Shown one piece after another: positions 46,119 to 54,279 of a stretch of 64,000 nucleotides of DNA; the stretch's first letter is position 1, and every line of letters begins with the position of its first letter. This stretch comes from Streptomyces fumanus (GTDB lineage Bacteria; Actinomycetota; Actinomycetes; Streptomycetales; Streptomycetaceae): positions 310,001 through 374,000 of the forward strand of contig NZ_BNBI01000007.1 of assembly GCF_014655295.1 (NCBI RefSeq), read 5' to 3'. Made by a program: the position numbers and the translations under genes. The notes beneath the pieces were generated by a model, which did not search any database, was not told where the DNA came from, and saw nothing but the letters and a program-made list of their open reading frames with translations.

Positions 46119-47547
46119 CAGCAGCGGAGGCGCCCCGCGCGTCGACCTGCCCTGGCCTGCTATGCCGCCGCCCAAGCGCGCCGCAGAAGCAAGCCAAGGC
46201 GTGGTCGGAGGAGTTGCCCGAGCGGCCGGCGACAGCGTGGTCAACACCGAAGTGTCGATCTTCGATGCGTCCGACGGAGGCGCCGTAGTTCACCTTCCGC
46301 TGAAGGGCCGGGCATTCCGCGTCGACGAACGCACCAGGCGGATCATCGAGAAAATCGTCGCCGGACAAGAGCTTCCGGAGGACGACGTCAGCGCGAGAGT
46401 TCTCGCCGTACTCGACAAGATGGGAATCATCGGCGGAGAAATGGAGCCGGAGCCGACGACGCGGCCGCTCCAGGAGTTCCGCCCCATCGAGGCCACTCTC
46501 ATCTTAACCGAGAGCTGCAATCTCGGGTGCACCTACTGCTACGCCAGCTCCTTGCCGCAGAAGTCTCCGCCGATGAGCGAGGAGATCGCCCGGGCAGCAG
46601 TCGATCTCGTTCTCCAGAACGCAAGCAAGACAGATGAGAACCTGGCACTGATCCGCTACATCGGCGGCGGCGAACCTACCATGGAGTGGAAGCTCCTGCA
46701 GTCCGTGACCGACTACATCCGGTCGGCATCACAGGCCACGGGTGTTCGATATCGTATTCGACTCATCACCAACGGCACCCTGCTGACGCCGGACCGAGTG
46801 GCATGGATCCGCGACAACATCCAGTTCGTGACTCTGTCCTTCGACATCCTGCCCGAGCTGCAGGCGCAACGGTCCTACGCCGATGGCCGAAGCAGCCACA
46901 GCAAGCTGGTAAAGGTCATCAGGGAGTTGGTGGAACAGGGCGTTGACTTCCACCTGCGGACGACGGTATCCGCGCAGGGCGCGGCCCGGCTGGTCGATAT
47001 GGTGAAGTTCGTCCACGACAACACCGGCGCCGCAAGCGTGCGCTTCGAGCCGATGGCCGAAATCGGGCGTTCGGTGACGCAAGGCATGGCCAAGCCACTG
47101 CAGCAGGAGTTCGTCGAGTCGTTCAAGGAGGCTTATCGACTCGGCCGCGAGCTGGGCATCGACGTTACCTGCAAGATGTTCCAGAACACGCTGAGGAGAA
47201 GCTCCCGGTTCTGCAACGCAGAGTTTTCCGTGACACCCGAAGGGATCGTTTCCGGGTGCCACCGCTACAGCAAGGACGAGCACGACGGATACGATCTGTT
47301 CCGCATCGGACGATACGACGGCAGTCGCTTCCAGTTCGACATCGACCGAGTGAACGCCCTGCGGGCCATCGACGTTCATTCATTCCCCGAGTGCACCTCG
47401 TGCATGGCGCGGTGGAACTGTGCGGGCGGCTGCCTGTCGGCACGGGTGAGCCGCCAAGGGATTTCGCAGAGCGGCCCGCTGTGCGATCTCACCAGGGAGC
47501 TGTTGAAATTCTCCATCGAGCAGAGAGTGGGGGATCCGCTTGGATGA
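46105..47547 (+). CDS. Radical SAM/SPASM enzyme 1 with N-terminal RRE-like domain
   Basis: This is a 480-residue radical S-adenosylmethionine enzyme. Residues about 47-110 (VVHLPLKGRAFRVDERTRRI ... MGIIGG) fit a PqqD-like recognition domain. The 4Fe-4S cluster motif CNLGCTYC is at residues 138-145, followed by the SAM-contacting YIGGGEPTM. The C-terminal SPASM region binds auxiliary clusters (FCNAEF, SGCHRY, ECTSCMARWNCAGGC, GPLC). This layout is that of peptide-modifying maturases that form thioether, C-C or epimerised residues. Codon 134 is TTA. The start overlaps the 161-residue gene by 14 bases and the end overlaps the next enzyme. Confidence 0.87.
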   Translation: MDVDSSSGGAPRVDLPWPAMPPPKRAAEASQGVVGGVARAAGDSVVNTEVSIFDASDGGAVVHLPLKGRAFRVDERTRRIIEKIVAGQELPEDDVSARVLAVLDKMGIIGGEMEPEPTTRPLQEFRPIEATLILTESCNLGCTYCYASSLPQKSPPMSEEIARAAVDLVLQNASKTDENLALIRYIGGGEPTMEWKLLQSVTDYIRSASQATGVRYRIRLITNGTLLTPDRVAWIRDNIQFVTLSFDILPELQAQRSYADGRSSHSKLVKVIRELVEQGVDFHLRTTVSAQGAARLVDMVKFVHDNTGAASVRFEPMAEIGRSVTQGMAKPLQQEFVESFKEAYRLGRELGIDVTCKMFQNTLRRSSRFCNAEFSVTPEGIVSGCHRYSKDEHDGYDLFRIGRYDGSRFQFDIDRVNALRAIDVHSFPECTSCMARWNCAGGCLSARVSRQGISQSGPLCDLTRELLKFSIEQRVGDPLG

Positions 47548-48544
47548 GGGTGCGGACCGGGTGTACCTCTCGGATCCGGTCCAACCGCGCGGGACACCGA
47601 GTGTCGGCCCGACACATGGAACACAACCCCCGGCGGATTCAGCTCACCCTGCTGGCGCAGCGACCGGAGACCGCATGTCCCCCGGACGTGTCCTCGAGGT
47701 GACCACCAACATCGGCTGTCGACTGCAGTGCTCCTACTGTCCGCAGTCGACGGTCACCGGTGCCTACCGAGAAGCGGCAGCTCTTAGGGGAACTGCTGTG
47801 GGAGCTTCGGTCCGCACCATGACGCGGGAGTTGTTCGCGGCCTATATCGAGACGGTTCCGTCGTCCGTGCACGTCCACTTCTCCGGCTTCAGTGAGCCCT
47901 TCCATGCAGGCGACTGCCTGGACATGATCCGGATCGCACACCGGCGCGGTCATCCGACAGCCGTTTTCACGACGGCGGACCGGATGACGCACGAGCAGGT
48001 GAAGCCACTTGCGGACATCCCGTTCAAGAGATTCCTGGTGCATCTGCCCGACAACGGCGGTGAGATGCGGAAAAAAGTGACCGCGGACTACGTTTCGCTC
48101 CTGACTTCGCTGGCGTCGAGCGGGATTTCCAACCTTCAGTTCCACACCATCGGCATTCCACATCCGGCGATAGCCGCCGAGCTTGGCAGAATGCCGTCGA
48201 CCCGCCGCGTTCACAGCCGCGCGGGCAATGTCGATCTGTCCGCCACGACGGTCGGCACGGCATTCAGCGCCACGGAGATCGCCGAGCGGAACGGCCACAC
48301 CAGTCTGATCTGCCGCAAGGACCGCATCTTCGCCAACGTTCTCCTGCCCAACGGTGACGTTCAGCTCTGCTGCATGGACTACGGCCTGGAGCACAAGCTC
48401 GGCAATCTCGGAACGCAGACCTATCAGGAGATCGTGGAAGGCCCTGGTTTCCAGCGCATCATGGCCATGCTCGCAGATCCGGACTCGACCATTCTCTGCC
48501 GCCGGTGCGAGTACGGACTTCCCGGCGCCTATCGGCATCGGTGA
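47540..48544 (+). CDS. Radical SAM enzyme 2 with short SPASM and a copied N-terminal tag
   Basis: This is a 334-residue radical SAM enzyme. TTG 47540 follows a G-run at 7 bases and overlaps the stop of enzyme 1. ATG 47675 (MSPGRVLEV), with GGAG upstream, would give a core-only form. From the TTG, residues 3-14 (EGADRVYLSDPV) match the start of the 161-residue protein, followed by a Pro/Gly/Thr linker. The cluster motif CRLQCSYCPQ is at residues 60-67. A short C-terminal auxiliary-cluster region has LICRKD, VQLCCMDYGLEHKLGNL and ILCRRCEYG. That style is seen in radical SAM enzymes near glycosyltransferases. It differs from enzyme 1, so two distinct modifications are likely. Confidence 0.85.
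   Translation: MDEGADRVYLSDPVQPRGTPSVGPTHGTQPPADSAHPAGAATGDRMSPGRVLEVTTNIGCRLQCSYCPQSTVTGAYREAAALRGTAVGASVRTMTRELFAAYIETVPSSVHVHFSGFSEPFHAGDCLDMIRIAHRRGHPTAVFTTADRMTHEQVKPLADIPFKRFLVHLPDNGGEMRKKVTADYVSLLTSLASSGISNLQFHTIGIPHPAIAAELGRMPSTRRVHSRAGNVDLSATTVGTAFSATEIAERNGHTSLICRKDRIFANVLLPNGDVQLCCMDYGLEHKLGNLGTQTYQEIVEGPGFQRIMAMLADPDSTILCRRCEYGLPGAYRHR
47545..47581 (+). repeat. Direct repeat copy 2 (stop/start junction encoding EGADRVYLSDPV)
   Basis: This contains the TGA stop of radical SAM gene 1 and the first codons of radical SAM gene 2; see copy 1 at 45641-45677. Confidence 0.75.
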
Positions 48545-48574
48545 TTGGTGATTGTCGCTTGTCGTGGAGGCGCG

Positions 48575-49798
48575 GTGCGAAATATCGGTGTCGACAACCC
48601 GTACTACGCGCGGCAATGGCATCTGCACACTGGGTTCGAGCACGTCGAGGTGGATGTTCGCTCCTCCCTGCGCTGCGACGAGGCATGGTCCAGGTTGGCA
48701 GGCGTCGGCGACCCCCGGGTAGTGGTCGCTGCCGCCGACAGCGGGTGTAACCTCGCCCATCCCGCCTTCGGCGGGAAGGACAAGTTCGCCGGGTGGGGAT
48801 ACTTCGACGGCGGGGAATTGCGGACGATGGGCATGCCGGTCAGCTCCGCCGCCAGGATGTATCTGCCGGGCGCGCATCATGGAACGTCGATGTGCGCGTT
48901 GACTTCGGGGGCGGTCGGGCGCAGCCACCCGCTCGGGGTCGCGCCCGGCTGCCGGCTGCTTCCGATCAGGCTCCAGACCGAAGCGAATCGCGCGCGCGTC
49001 TCTGAGTACGCGATGCACCGCATCCTCGACTACGTGTCGGAACGGGCGGACGTGCTGTTGCTTCCGTGGTCGAAACTGCCGCACTTCATCCTGTCGAAAT
49101 CCGTCGTCGATCGAGTCGAGGAGTTGACCTCCAGTGGCGGGCGTCGCGGTAGCGGGCTGGTGATCGTTTGTGCCGCAGGAAATTCCAACTGTCCTATCGA
49201 CATCGACGCCGACGTTGCCGTGCCCTACGAAGTCGTGTTCGCCGGCGATGCCCAGGCCGAGCCGCTCATCAAAACCTCCAGAACCTTTCGAAACGTTCTC
49301 GCCTCCCTGCCTGGCGTCTTGCACGTGAGCTCGATCTCCAGTCTGGCGCAGCGATGTCACTACTCCTGTTACGGTCCGGGAATCGATCTCTGTGCGCCAT
49401 CTAGTAATTCGCGTGCCTTCCGTGGCGATGCCTTGAGCGGGTTGGGCCTGACAACGTCGACAGGGGACCCGGAGAAGCCGACCAACCGATTCAAGGGCAC
49501 GTCGGGCGCGGCGGCTCTGGTAGCCGGAGTAGCCGCCTTGGTCTTGAGCGCAAACCCCAGCCTCTCCGCCTCGGAGGTCTGCCGGATCCTGCAGTCTACG
49601 GCCTCGAAAGACCTGAGCCACACGGGTTACGACGTGCCCCCGCCCACGTCGCCCGACGCTGCCTGGGACCACCCCCCTGTCCGGCGGTGCAGGCGTGGAT
49701 CCTTCAACGAAACCGGGTGGAGCCCATGGTTCGGCAACGGCAAAGTAGACGCCCTCCGCGCCGTGACAGCGGCCCAGACCTGGCAGACCATGGGTTGA
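48575..49798 (+). CDS. S8 (subtilisin-like) serine protease of the island
   Basis: This is a 407-residue protease with an intact triad: Asp55 (VVAAADSGCN), His102 (HHGTSM), Ser310 (FKGTSGAAALVAG) and the oxyanion Asn in VCAAGNSN. The Pro usually after GTSxA is replaced. There is no signal peptide, so it probably works in the cytoplasm, as leader proteases of modified-peptide pathways can. GTG 48575 has GGAGG close upstream; TTG 48545 or GTG 48548, overlapping the previous stop, are alternatives. It is the last gene of the island and could release a modified peptide from a larger protein. That function is inferred from the neighbours. Confidence 0.83.
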   Translation: MRNIGVDNPYYARQWHLHTGFEHVEVDVRSSLRCDEAWSRLAGVGDPRVVVAAADSGCNLAHPAFGGKDKFAGWGYFDGGELRTMGMPVSSAARMYLPGAHHGTSMCALTSGAVGRSHPLGVAPGCRLLPIRLQTEANRARVSEYAMHRILDYVSERADVLLLPWSKLPHFILSKSVVDRVEELTSSGGRRGSGLVIVCAAGNSNCPIDIDADVAVPYEVVFAGDAQAEPLIKTSRTFRNVLASLPGVLHVSSISSLAQRCHYSCYGPGIDLCAPSSNSRAFRGDALSGLGLTTSTGDPEKPTNRFKGTSGAAALVAGVAALVLSANPSLSASEVCRILQSTASKDLSHTGYDVPPPTSPDAAWDHPPVRRCRRGSFNETGWSPWFGNGKVDALRAVTAAQTWQTMG

Positions 49799-49894
49799 CA
49801 CCAGGTCATCGACTGGTGCGGTGGCGGGCCCGAACACATCGGCAACGAACTCCGACAACTCACCCCGGAGCCGTACCACCTCCCCCGACCTCAT
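49799..49894 (-). pseudogene. Fragment resembling the start of an IS701-type transposase
   Basis: Reading inward from the right repeat on the minus strand, ATG 49894 gives MRSGEVVRLRGELSEFVADV and then FGP before similarity ends near the protease stop. The pattern (L..F...VF.P) resembles the opening of IS701-family transposases as I remember them. If correct, the island replaced or interrupted such an element. Confidence 0.35.
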
Positions 49895-49933
49895 GACGAG
49901 GAAGATGCCCACCACCAAGCGAGGTCACCCGAC

Positions 49934-49948
49934 GTAGCGAAGCACTAC
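49934..49948 (-). repeat. Right terminal inverted repeat of the island
   Basis: GTAGCGAAGCACTAC is the complement of the left repeat with one mismatch. It lies 16 bases from the stop of the reverse-strand oxidase gene. Confidence 0.6.
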
Positions 49949-49964
49949 CAGCGGACCGCGCGGC

Positions 49965-51995
49965 TCATGCGCCGTGGATCTCCAGGGCGGCGCGCACGGC
50001 GGACTCCAGCGCCCCCTCGATCCAGGCCGGTTTGACCGACGTATGGTCCCCGGCGAAGTGCAACGGCCCCTCGGCCACCGGGATGTCCGGCAGCAGTTCC
50101 GTGTGCTGCCCGGGCAGCAGTACGGACGCCTCCCCGTAGGCGTAGGGGTCGCGCAGCCAGCTCTGGGTGCGGCCCGCTCCGGTGTAGAAGACCTCGATGC
50201 GCTGCCCGTAGACCTGCTGGAGGCCGCACAGGGCGTTGGGGTACCGCGCGTCGTCGTCCAGGGAGTCCCAGCGCGCGGCGTCGTCCGCCCAACTGTAGGA
50301 GGCCAGGACCACGCCGCCCGCGCTGCCCGGCACCGGATGGGACGGGTGGTACATGAACCGGTTGGCGTTGTCCGACACCGAGCCGCCGCCCACGACGTCG
50401 ACGGCCTCCGGCTGGTCGCGGCTGATCGAGCGGTGGGCGGCGTAGTGGGTGCGCTGAGCCGGGGTGATGTGCCCGCCGGGCACGGAGGGGTGGGCGCCGA
50501 GCAGGCTGCCGTCGGCGGGGGCGCGGCCCTTGCGGTAGGCGTCGTACAGGCCCGGGTCGATGGCCCGCAGCTCGCGCTTCCAGTCGGCTTCGTCGAACTC
50601 CCACCAGCGGCGGCTGAACTCCAGCAGGACCTTGGTCGCGCTGTCGTAGTGCAGTTCGCTGATCGCCCGGCGCTTGCGGTACGACAGGGCCGGCTCGATC
50701 TGGACGTGGCGCAGCCCGGAGAACGGCACCGTGACCACGGCGGCGTCCGCGGTGAACTGCTCGCGCACGACGGGTCCGCCGCGGCCCTCCGACACGGTGT
50801 CCACCCACACCTGCGGGCCCTTGGCGCCGACGTGCCCCGGGTCGGCGGCGGGGCGGTCGGGGTGGTGGTACTGGAGGCGGGTGACCCGGCGGTCGAACCG
50901 CACCTCCGCGCGGACGCGTTCGAGCAGCGCGTCCGGCAGGACGGCGGTGCCGCCCTCCAGTTCGTAGAAGGGCGTGTCGGGGCTGATCAGGGAGGAGCCG
51001 ATGAAGCTGTGGATGAAGGACAGCGGCAGCCGGGAGGTGAGGTTCTCCAGGGTGCCGATCAGGTCGATGGTCCGCTCGTCCAGACCGGCGTGCTCGGTCA
51101 GGAAGCGGAACATCGACCAGTCGCCGAACCGCCGCACCACCCGGGCCCAGCCGCGCAGTTGCTCGGGCAGCGGCTTGCCGACGCGCTTGCCGTCCCGGCC
51201 GACGACGCTGAACTCGTCGCGCACCGGGTCCAGCGCGGCGCGCAGGATGGCGGCGGCGGGGGTGTCCCAGTGGGCTTCGGGGACGCCGAACGACCGGTTC
51301 ACGCGCCGCGGCGAGCGGGCGTAGTCGGCGCGCCGCACCCGGATGCCGTTGACGTGGATCCAGGTGCGGTTGGCCGGGCGTCCGTCGGCGTCGACGTCGA
51401 CGTAGTAGAAGGGCCGCTTCTTCAGGCCGAACTGGTCGATCAGCTCCATCACCAGGGGGTGGCTGCCGGGGAGGCGCATCGCGCCCGCCTCGGCGTACTG
51501 GCGGGGGTCGGCGAAGGGCTGCTCGGCGTGCTCGTGGCCGCCCTTGCGGAAGGTCTTGACGCGTCCGCCCGCCCGGTTGCCGTTGGCCTCCAGCACGGTG
51601 ACCCGGTGGCCCGCCCGCTTCAGCAGCCAGGCGGTCACCAGACCGGCCGGTCCGGCGCCGATGACCAGGACCTTCTTGGGCCGGGTCTTACCCCGGGCCG
51701 GCAGTCCCTTCTGGAGGACGGTGCGGTACCGGGGGACGAGGGGACGGTCGTCGGAGTCCAGGACGAGGAGGGCGCGGGCGACGGCCAGGGACCGGTCTAA
51801 GCCGGCCTTCCGGTCGTCACCCGCGGCGGCCTGGGTGCCCGGGGTGCCGGGAGCGGCCGGGGCGGCCGGGGCGGGCAGGGCCGCGGCGGTACCGTCGCCC
51901 AGGGCCGTGGCCACCGTGGCCGTACCGGCCACCGCCGTGAAACTCCGCCGGGACATGCCGTTCGCCGCACCCGCCGTTGTGTGATCTTCAGTCAT
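49965..51995 (-). CDS. L-glutamate-oxidase-like flavin amine oxidase, Tat-exported
   Basis: This is a 676-residue flavoenzyme that probably oxidises an L-amino acid to the 2-oxo acid, ammonia and hydrogen peroxide outside the cell. It has a twin-arginine signal (SRRSFTAVAGTATVATALG) and an FAD motif VIGAGPAGL (residues 111-119). The FAD/substrate region is AEAGAMRLPGSHP (Arg174). The segment LTSRLPLSFIHSF holds Arg322 and His329, spaced as the substrate-binding Arg and His of Streptomyces L-glutamate oxidase. TQSWLRDPYAYGE is also shared. Codon 66 (51798-51800) is TTA, suggesting bldA control. Before the island arrived, this gene and the transglycosylase gene were convergent neighbours. Confidence 0.88.
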   Translation of the reverse strand: MTEDHTTAGAANGMSRRSFTAVAGTATVATALGDGTAAALPAPAAPAAPGTPGTQAAAGDDRKAGLDRSLAVARALLVLDSDDRPLVPRYRTVLQKGLPARGKTRPKKVLVIGAGPAGLVTAWLLKRAGHRVTVLEANGNRAGGRVKTFRKGGHEHAEQPFADPRQYAEAGAMRLPGSHPLVMELIDQFGLKKRPFYYVDVDADGRPANRTWIHVNGIRVRRADYARSPRRVNRSFGVPEAHWDTPAAAILRAALDPVRDEFSVVGRDGKRVGKPLPEQLRGWARVVRRFGDWSMFRFLTEHAGLDERTIDLIGTLENLTSRLPLSFIHSFIGSSLISPDTPFYELEGGTAVLPDALLERVRAEVRFDRRVTRLQYHHPDRPAADPGHVGAKGPQVWVDTVSEGRGGPVVREQFTADAAVVTVPFSGLRHVQIEPALSYRKRRAISELHYDSATKVLLEFSRRWWEFDEADWKRELRAIDPGLYDAYRKGRAPADGSLLGAHPSVPGGHITPAQRTHYAAHRSISRDQPEAVDVVGGGSVSDNANRFMYHPSHPVPGSAGGVVLASYSWADDAARWDSLDDDARYPNALCGLQQVYGQRIEVFYTGAGRTQSWLRDPYAYGEASVLLPGQHTELLPDIPVAEGPLHFAGDHTSVKPAWIEGALESAVRAALEIHGA

Positions 51996-52258
51996 GCCGG
52001 TCTTTGTACCGGCGGCCCCGACGGGCCGTCCGCCCTTCGCTCGGGCGTTGACCCGAAGGAGCGAAGCGGCGGCGAAACACTGACGCCGCGCGAAGACGCC
52101 GACGTGCGATAACCCGGGGGAACCCTATGGGGTGAACGCGGCGCGAACCCCGCCGTCCCGCCCGTGCGGTCCCGCACACTGCGACGAGGCATCCACATCC
52201 GTGCTTCCCGGCGGGCCGCGCGGCCCGCCGGAGAGCACGCGGGGCGAAGGGGGGATGG

Positions 52259-54157
52259 ATGGCGCAGCGGCGCGCTCCGTTCGGTGACCGGGTCCGCTAC
52301 TGGTTCGACAGCACGCTGGCCCGCGGTGCCGCCGCTCTCGTCGGCTGGATGGCGCTGCTGTGCCTGGCGGTCGTCGTCCCGGCCAGCGCCGTGCTGGTGT
52401 GGACCGACCCCGATGTCCCGGCGTCCCTGACGGGCCGTCTGGCGCGGGTGTGGCACCTCACCGGGCAGACACTGCGGCTGGGCGGGGCCACGGGCACCCC
52501 GCTGCAAGTGCTGGTGTCGGTGCTGCTGGCCCTGGTCACGCTCGTGTACGTGTCGACGCTCGTCGGTCTGATCACGACGGCGCTCACCGAGCGGCTCACC
52601 GCGTTGCGGCGCGGCCGTTCCACCGTGCTGGAACAGGGCCACGCCGTGGTCCTGGGATGGTCGGAGCAGGTCTTCACGGTGGTGGGCGAACTGGTGGCCG
52701 CCAACGCCAACCAGCGGCGGGCCGCGGTGGCGGTGCTGGCGGACCGGGACAAGACCCTGATGGAAGAGGCCCTGAGCACCAAGGTGGGCGCCACCGGCCG
52801 GACACGGCTGATCTGCCGCAGCGGCCCCACCACCGACCCGACCGTGCTCCCCCTGACCAGCCCGGCCACGGCCGGTGTCGTGGTGGTCCTGCCGCACGAC
52901 CAGCCCGAGGCCGACGCCGAGGTGGTCAAGACCCTGCTGGCGCTGCGGGCGGCCCTGGCCGGGCAGGAGACCCGGCCGCCCGTCGTCGCCGCCGTCCGCG
53001 ACGACCGGTACCTGCTGGCCGCCCGGCTCGCCGCCGGACCGTCCGGCGTCGTCCTGGAGAGCGACACCGTCACCGCCCGGCTGATCGTCCAGGCCACCCG
53101 CCGGCCCGGCCTCTCCCTCGTGCACCGGGAACTCCTCGACTTCGCCGGCGACGAGTTCTACCTGATCGGCGAACCGGCCCTGACCGGCCGCCCGTTCGGC
53201 GAGGCGCTGCTGGCCTACCCGACCTCCAGCGTCGTCGGGCTGGTGCGCGGCGGCACCCCCCTGCTCAACCCGCCGCCGACGACCACCGTCGCACCCGGCG
53301 ACCTGCTCGTGGTCATCACCCGGGACGACGACACGGCCGTGCTCGGCGACTGCGCGGACTCGGTCGAGGAGGCGGCGATGGCGACCGGCCCCCCGACCCC
53401 CACCCGGGCGGAGCGGGTCCTGCTGCTGGGCTGGAACCGCCGGGCCCCGCTCATAGTCGACCAACTGCGCCGCCGGGCCCGGCCCGGATCGGCCGTCGAC
53501 GTGGTGGCGGACCCGGGCGAGGCGACGGCCCGGCAGGTGAGCGAGGCCGACGCGGACGGCGGCACCGGGCTGAGCGTGACCCTGCACCACGGCGACACCA
53601 CCCGCCCCGAGACCCTGCGGCGCCTGGACGTCCACTCGTACGACAGCGTGATCGTGCTCGGCCGGGACCCGCTGCCCGGGCAGTCACCGGACGAACCCGA
53701 CAACCGCACGCTCGTCACCCTCCTGCTGCTGCGGCAACTGGAGGAGGCCACCGGCCGCGAACTGCCGGTCGTCACCGAACTGGTCGACGACCGCAACCGG
53801 CCGCTCGCCCCCATCGCCCCCGGCGCCGACGTCATCATCAGCGGCAAGCTCATCGGCCTGCTGATGGCCCAGATCTCGCAGAACCGGCACCTGGCGGCGG
53901 TGTTCGAGGAACTGTTCTCCGGCGGCGGCACCAGCGTCCGCATGAAACCGGCCACCGACTACGTACGGCCCGGATCCGAAACGGCCTTCGCCACCGTGGT
54001 CGCCGCGGCCCGGCAGCGCGGCGAATGCGTCATCGGCTACCGCAGCCACCGGCACGCGTCGATCAGCCCCGCCTACGGCGTACGCATCAACCCGCCCAAG
54101 CACGAACGCCGCCACTGGACAGCGGAGGACGAAGTGGTCGTCATCGGCGACGACTGA
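52259..54157 (+). CDS. CASTOR/POLLUX-type ion channel protein
   Basis: This 632-residue protein has two membrane helices (residues about 23-48 and 81-108) around a short pore-like loop. Two RCK/TrkA-N-like nucleotide-binding lobes follow, each opened by a Rossmann strand (AVVLGWSEQVFTVV and VLLLGWNRRAPLIV). This is the architecture of bacterial relatives of plant CASTOR/POLLUX cation channels. There is no classical K+ filter sequence. ATG 52259 follows a G-rich ribosome site. A 263-base gap separates it from the divergent oxidase gene, and I see no further gene there. Confidence 0.85.
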   Translation: MAQRRAPFGDRVRYWFDSTLARGAAALVGWMALLCLAVVVPASAVLVWTDPDVPASLTGRLARVWHLTGQTLRLGGATGTPLQVLVSVLLALVTLVYVSTLVGLITTALTERLTALRRGRSTVLEQGHAVVLGWSEQVFTVVGELVAANANQRRAAVAVLADRDKTLMEEALSTKVGATGRTRLICRSGPTTDPTVLPLTSPATAGVVVVLPHDQPEADAEVVKTLLALRAALAGQETRPPVVAAVRDDRYLLAARLAAGPSGVVLESDTVTARLIVQATRRPGLSLVHRELLDFAGDEFYLIGEPALTGRPFGEALLAYPTSSVVGLVRGGTPLLNPPPTTTVAPGDLLVVITRDDDTAVLGDCADSVEEAAMATGPPTPTRAERVLLLGWNRRAPLIVDQLRRRARPGSAVDVVADPGEATARQVSEADADGGTGLSVTLHHGDTTRPETLRRLDVHSYDSVIVLGRDPLPGQSPDEPDNRTLVTLLLLRQLEEATGRELPVVTELVDDRNRPLAPIAPGADVIISGKLIGLLMAQISQNRHLAAVFEELFSGGGTSVRMKPATDYVRPGSETAFATVVAAARQRGECVIGYRSHRHASISPAYGVRINPPKHERRHWTAEDEVVVIGDD

Positions 54158-54279
54158 CCGCCCGCGGCCGCCCGGGGCCCCACCAGGGGCAACGGCCCGC
54201 CGATCGAGTTGCCGTGAGTGCCTCCGGGGCCGGATGATGCGGATCCGCACCGCACTTCACCCCGGGGGGATCTGTCCAC

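Larger units (their letters stand above)
44587..49948. mobile_element. Putative transposon-borne island with RiPP-like genes
   Basis: The 5.36-kb block is bounded by 15-base inverted repeats (44587-44601 and 49934-49948; 14 of 15 bases match). It lies neatly between two convergent host genes. Inside, A/T at third codon positions is visibly more common than in the flanks. Next to the right repeat, the minus strand reads like the start of an IS701-type transposase. No complete transposase is inside and no target-site duplication is evident, so present mobility is doubtful. Confidence 0.5.

Noticed and set aside
44570..49970. Target-site duplication flanking the island.
   Set aside because: Bases outside the two inverted repeats do not match as a direct repeat.
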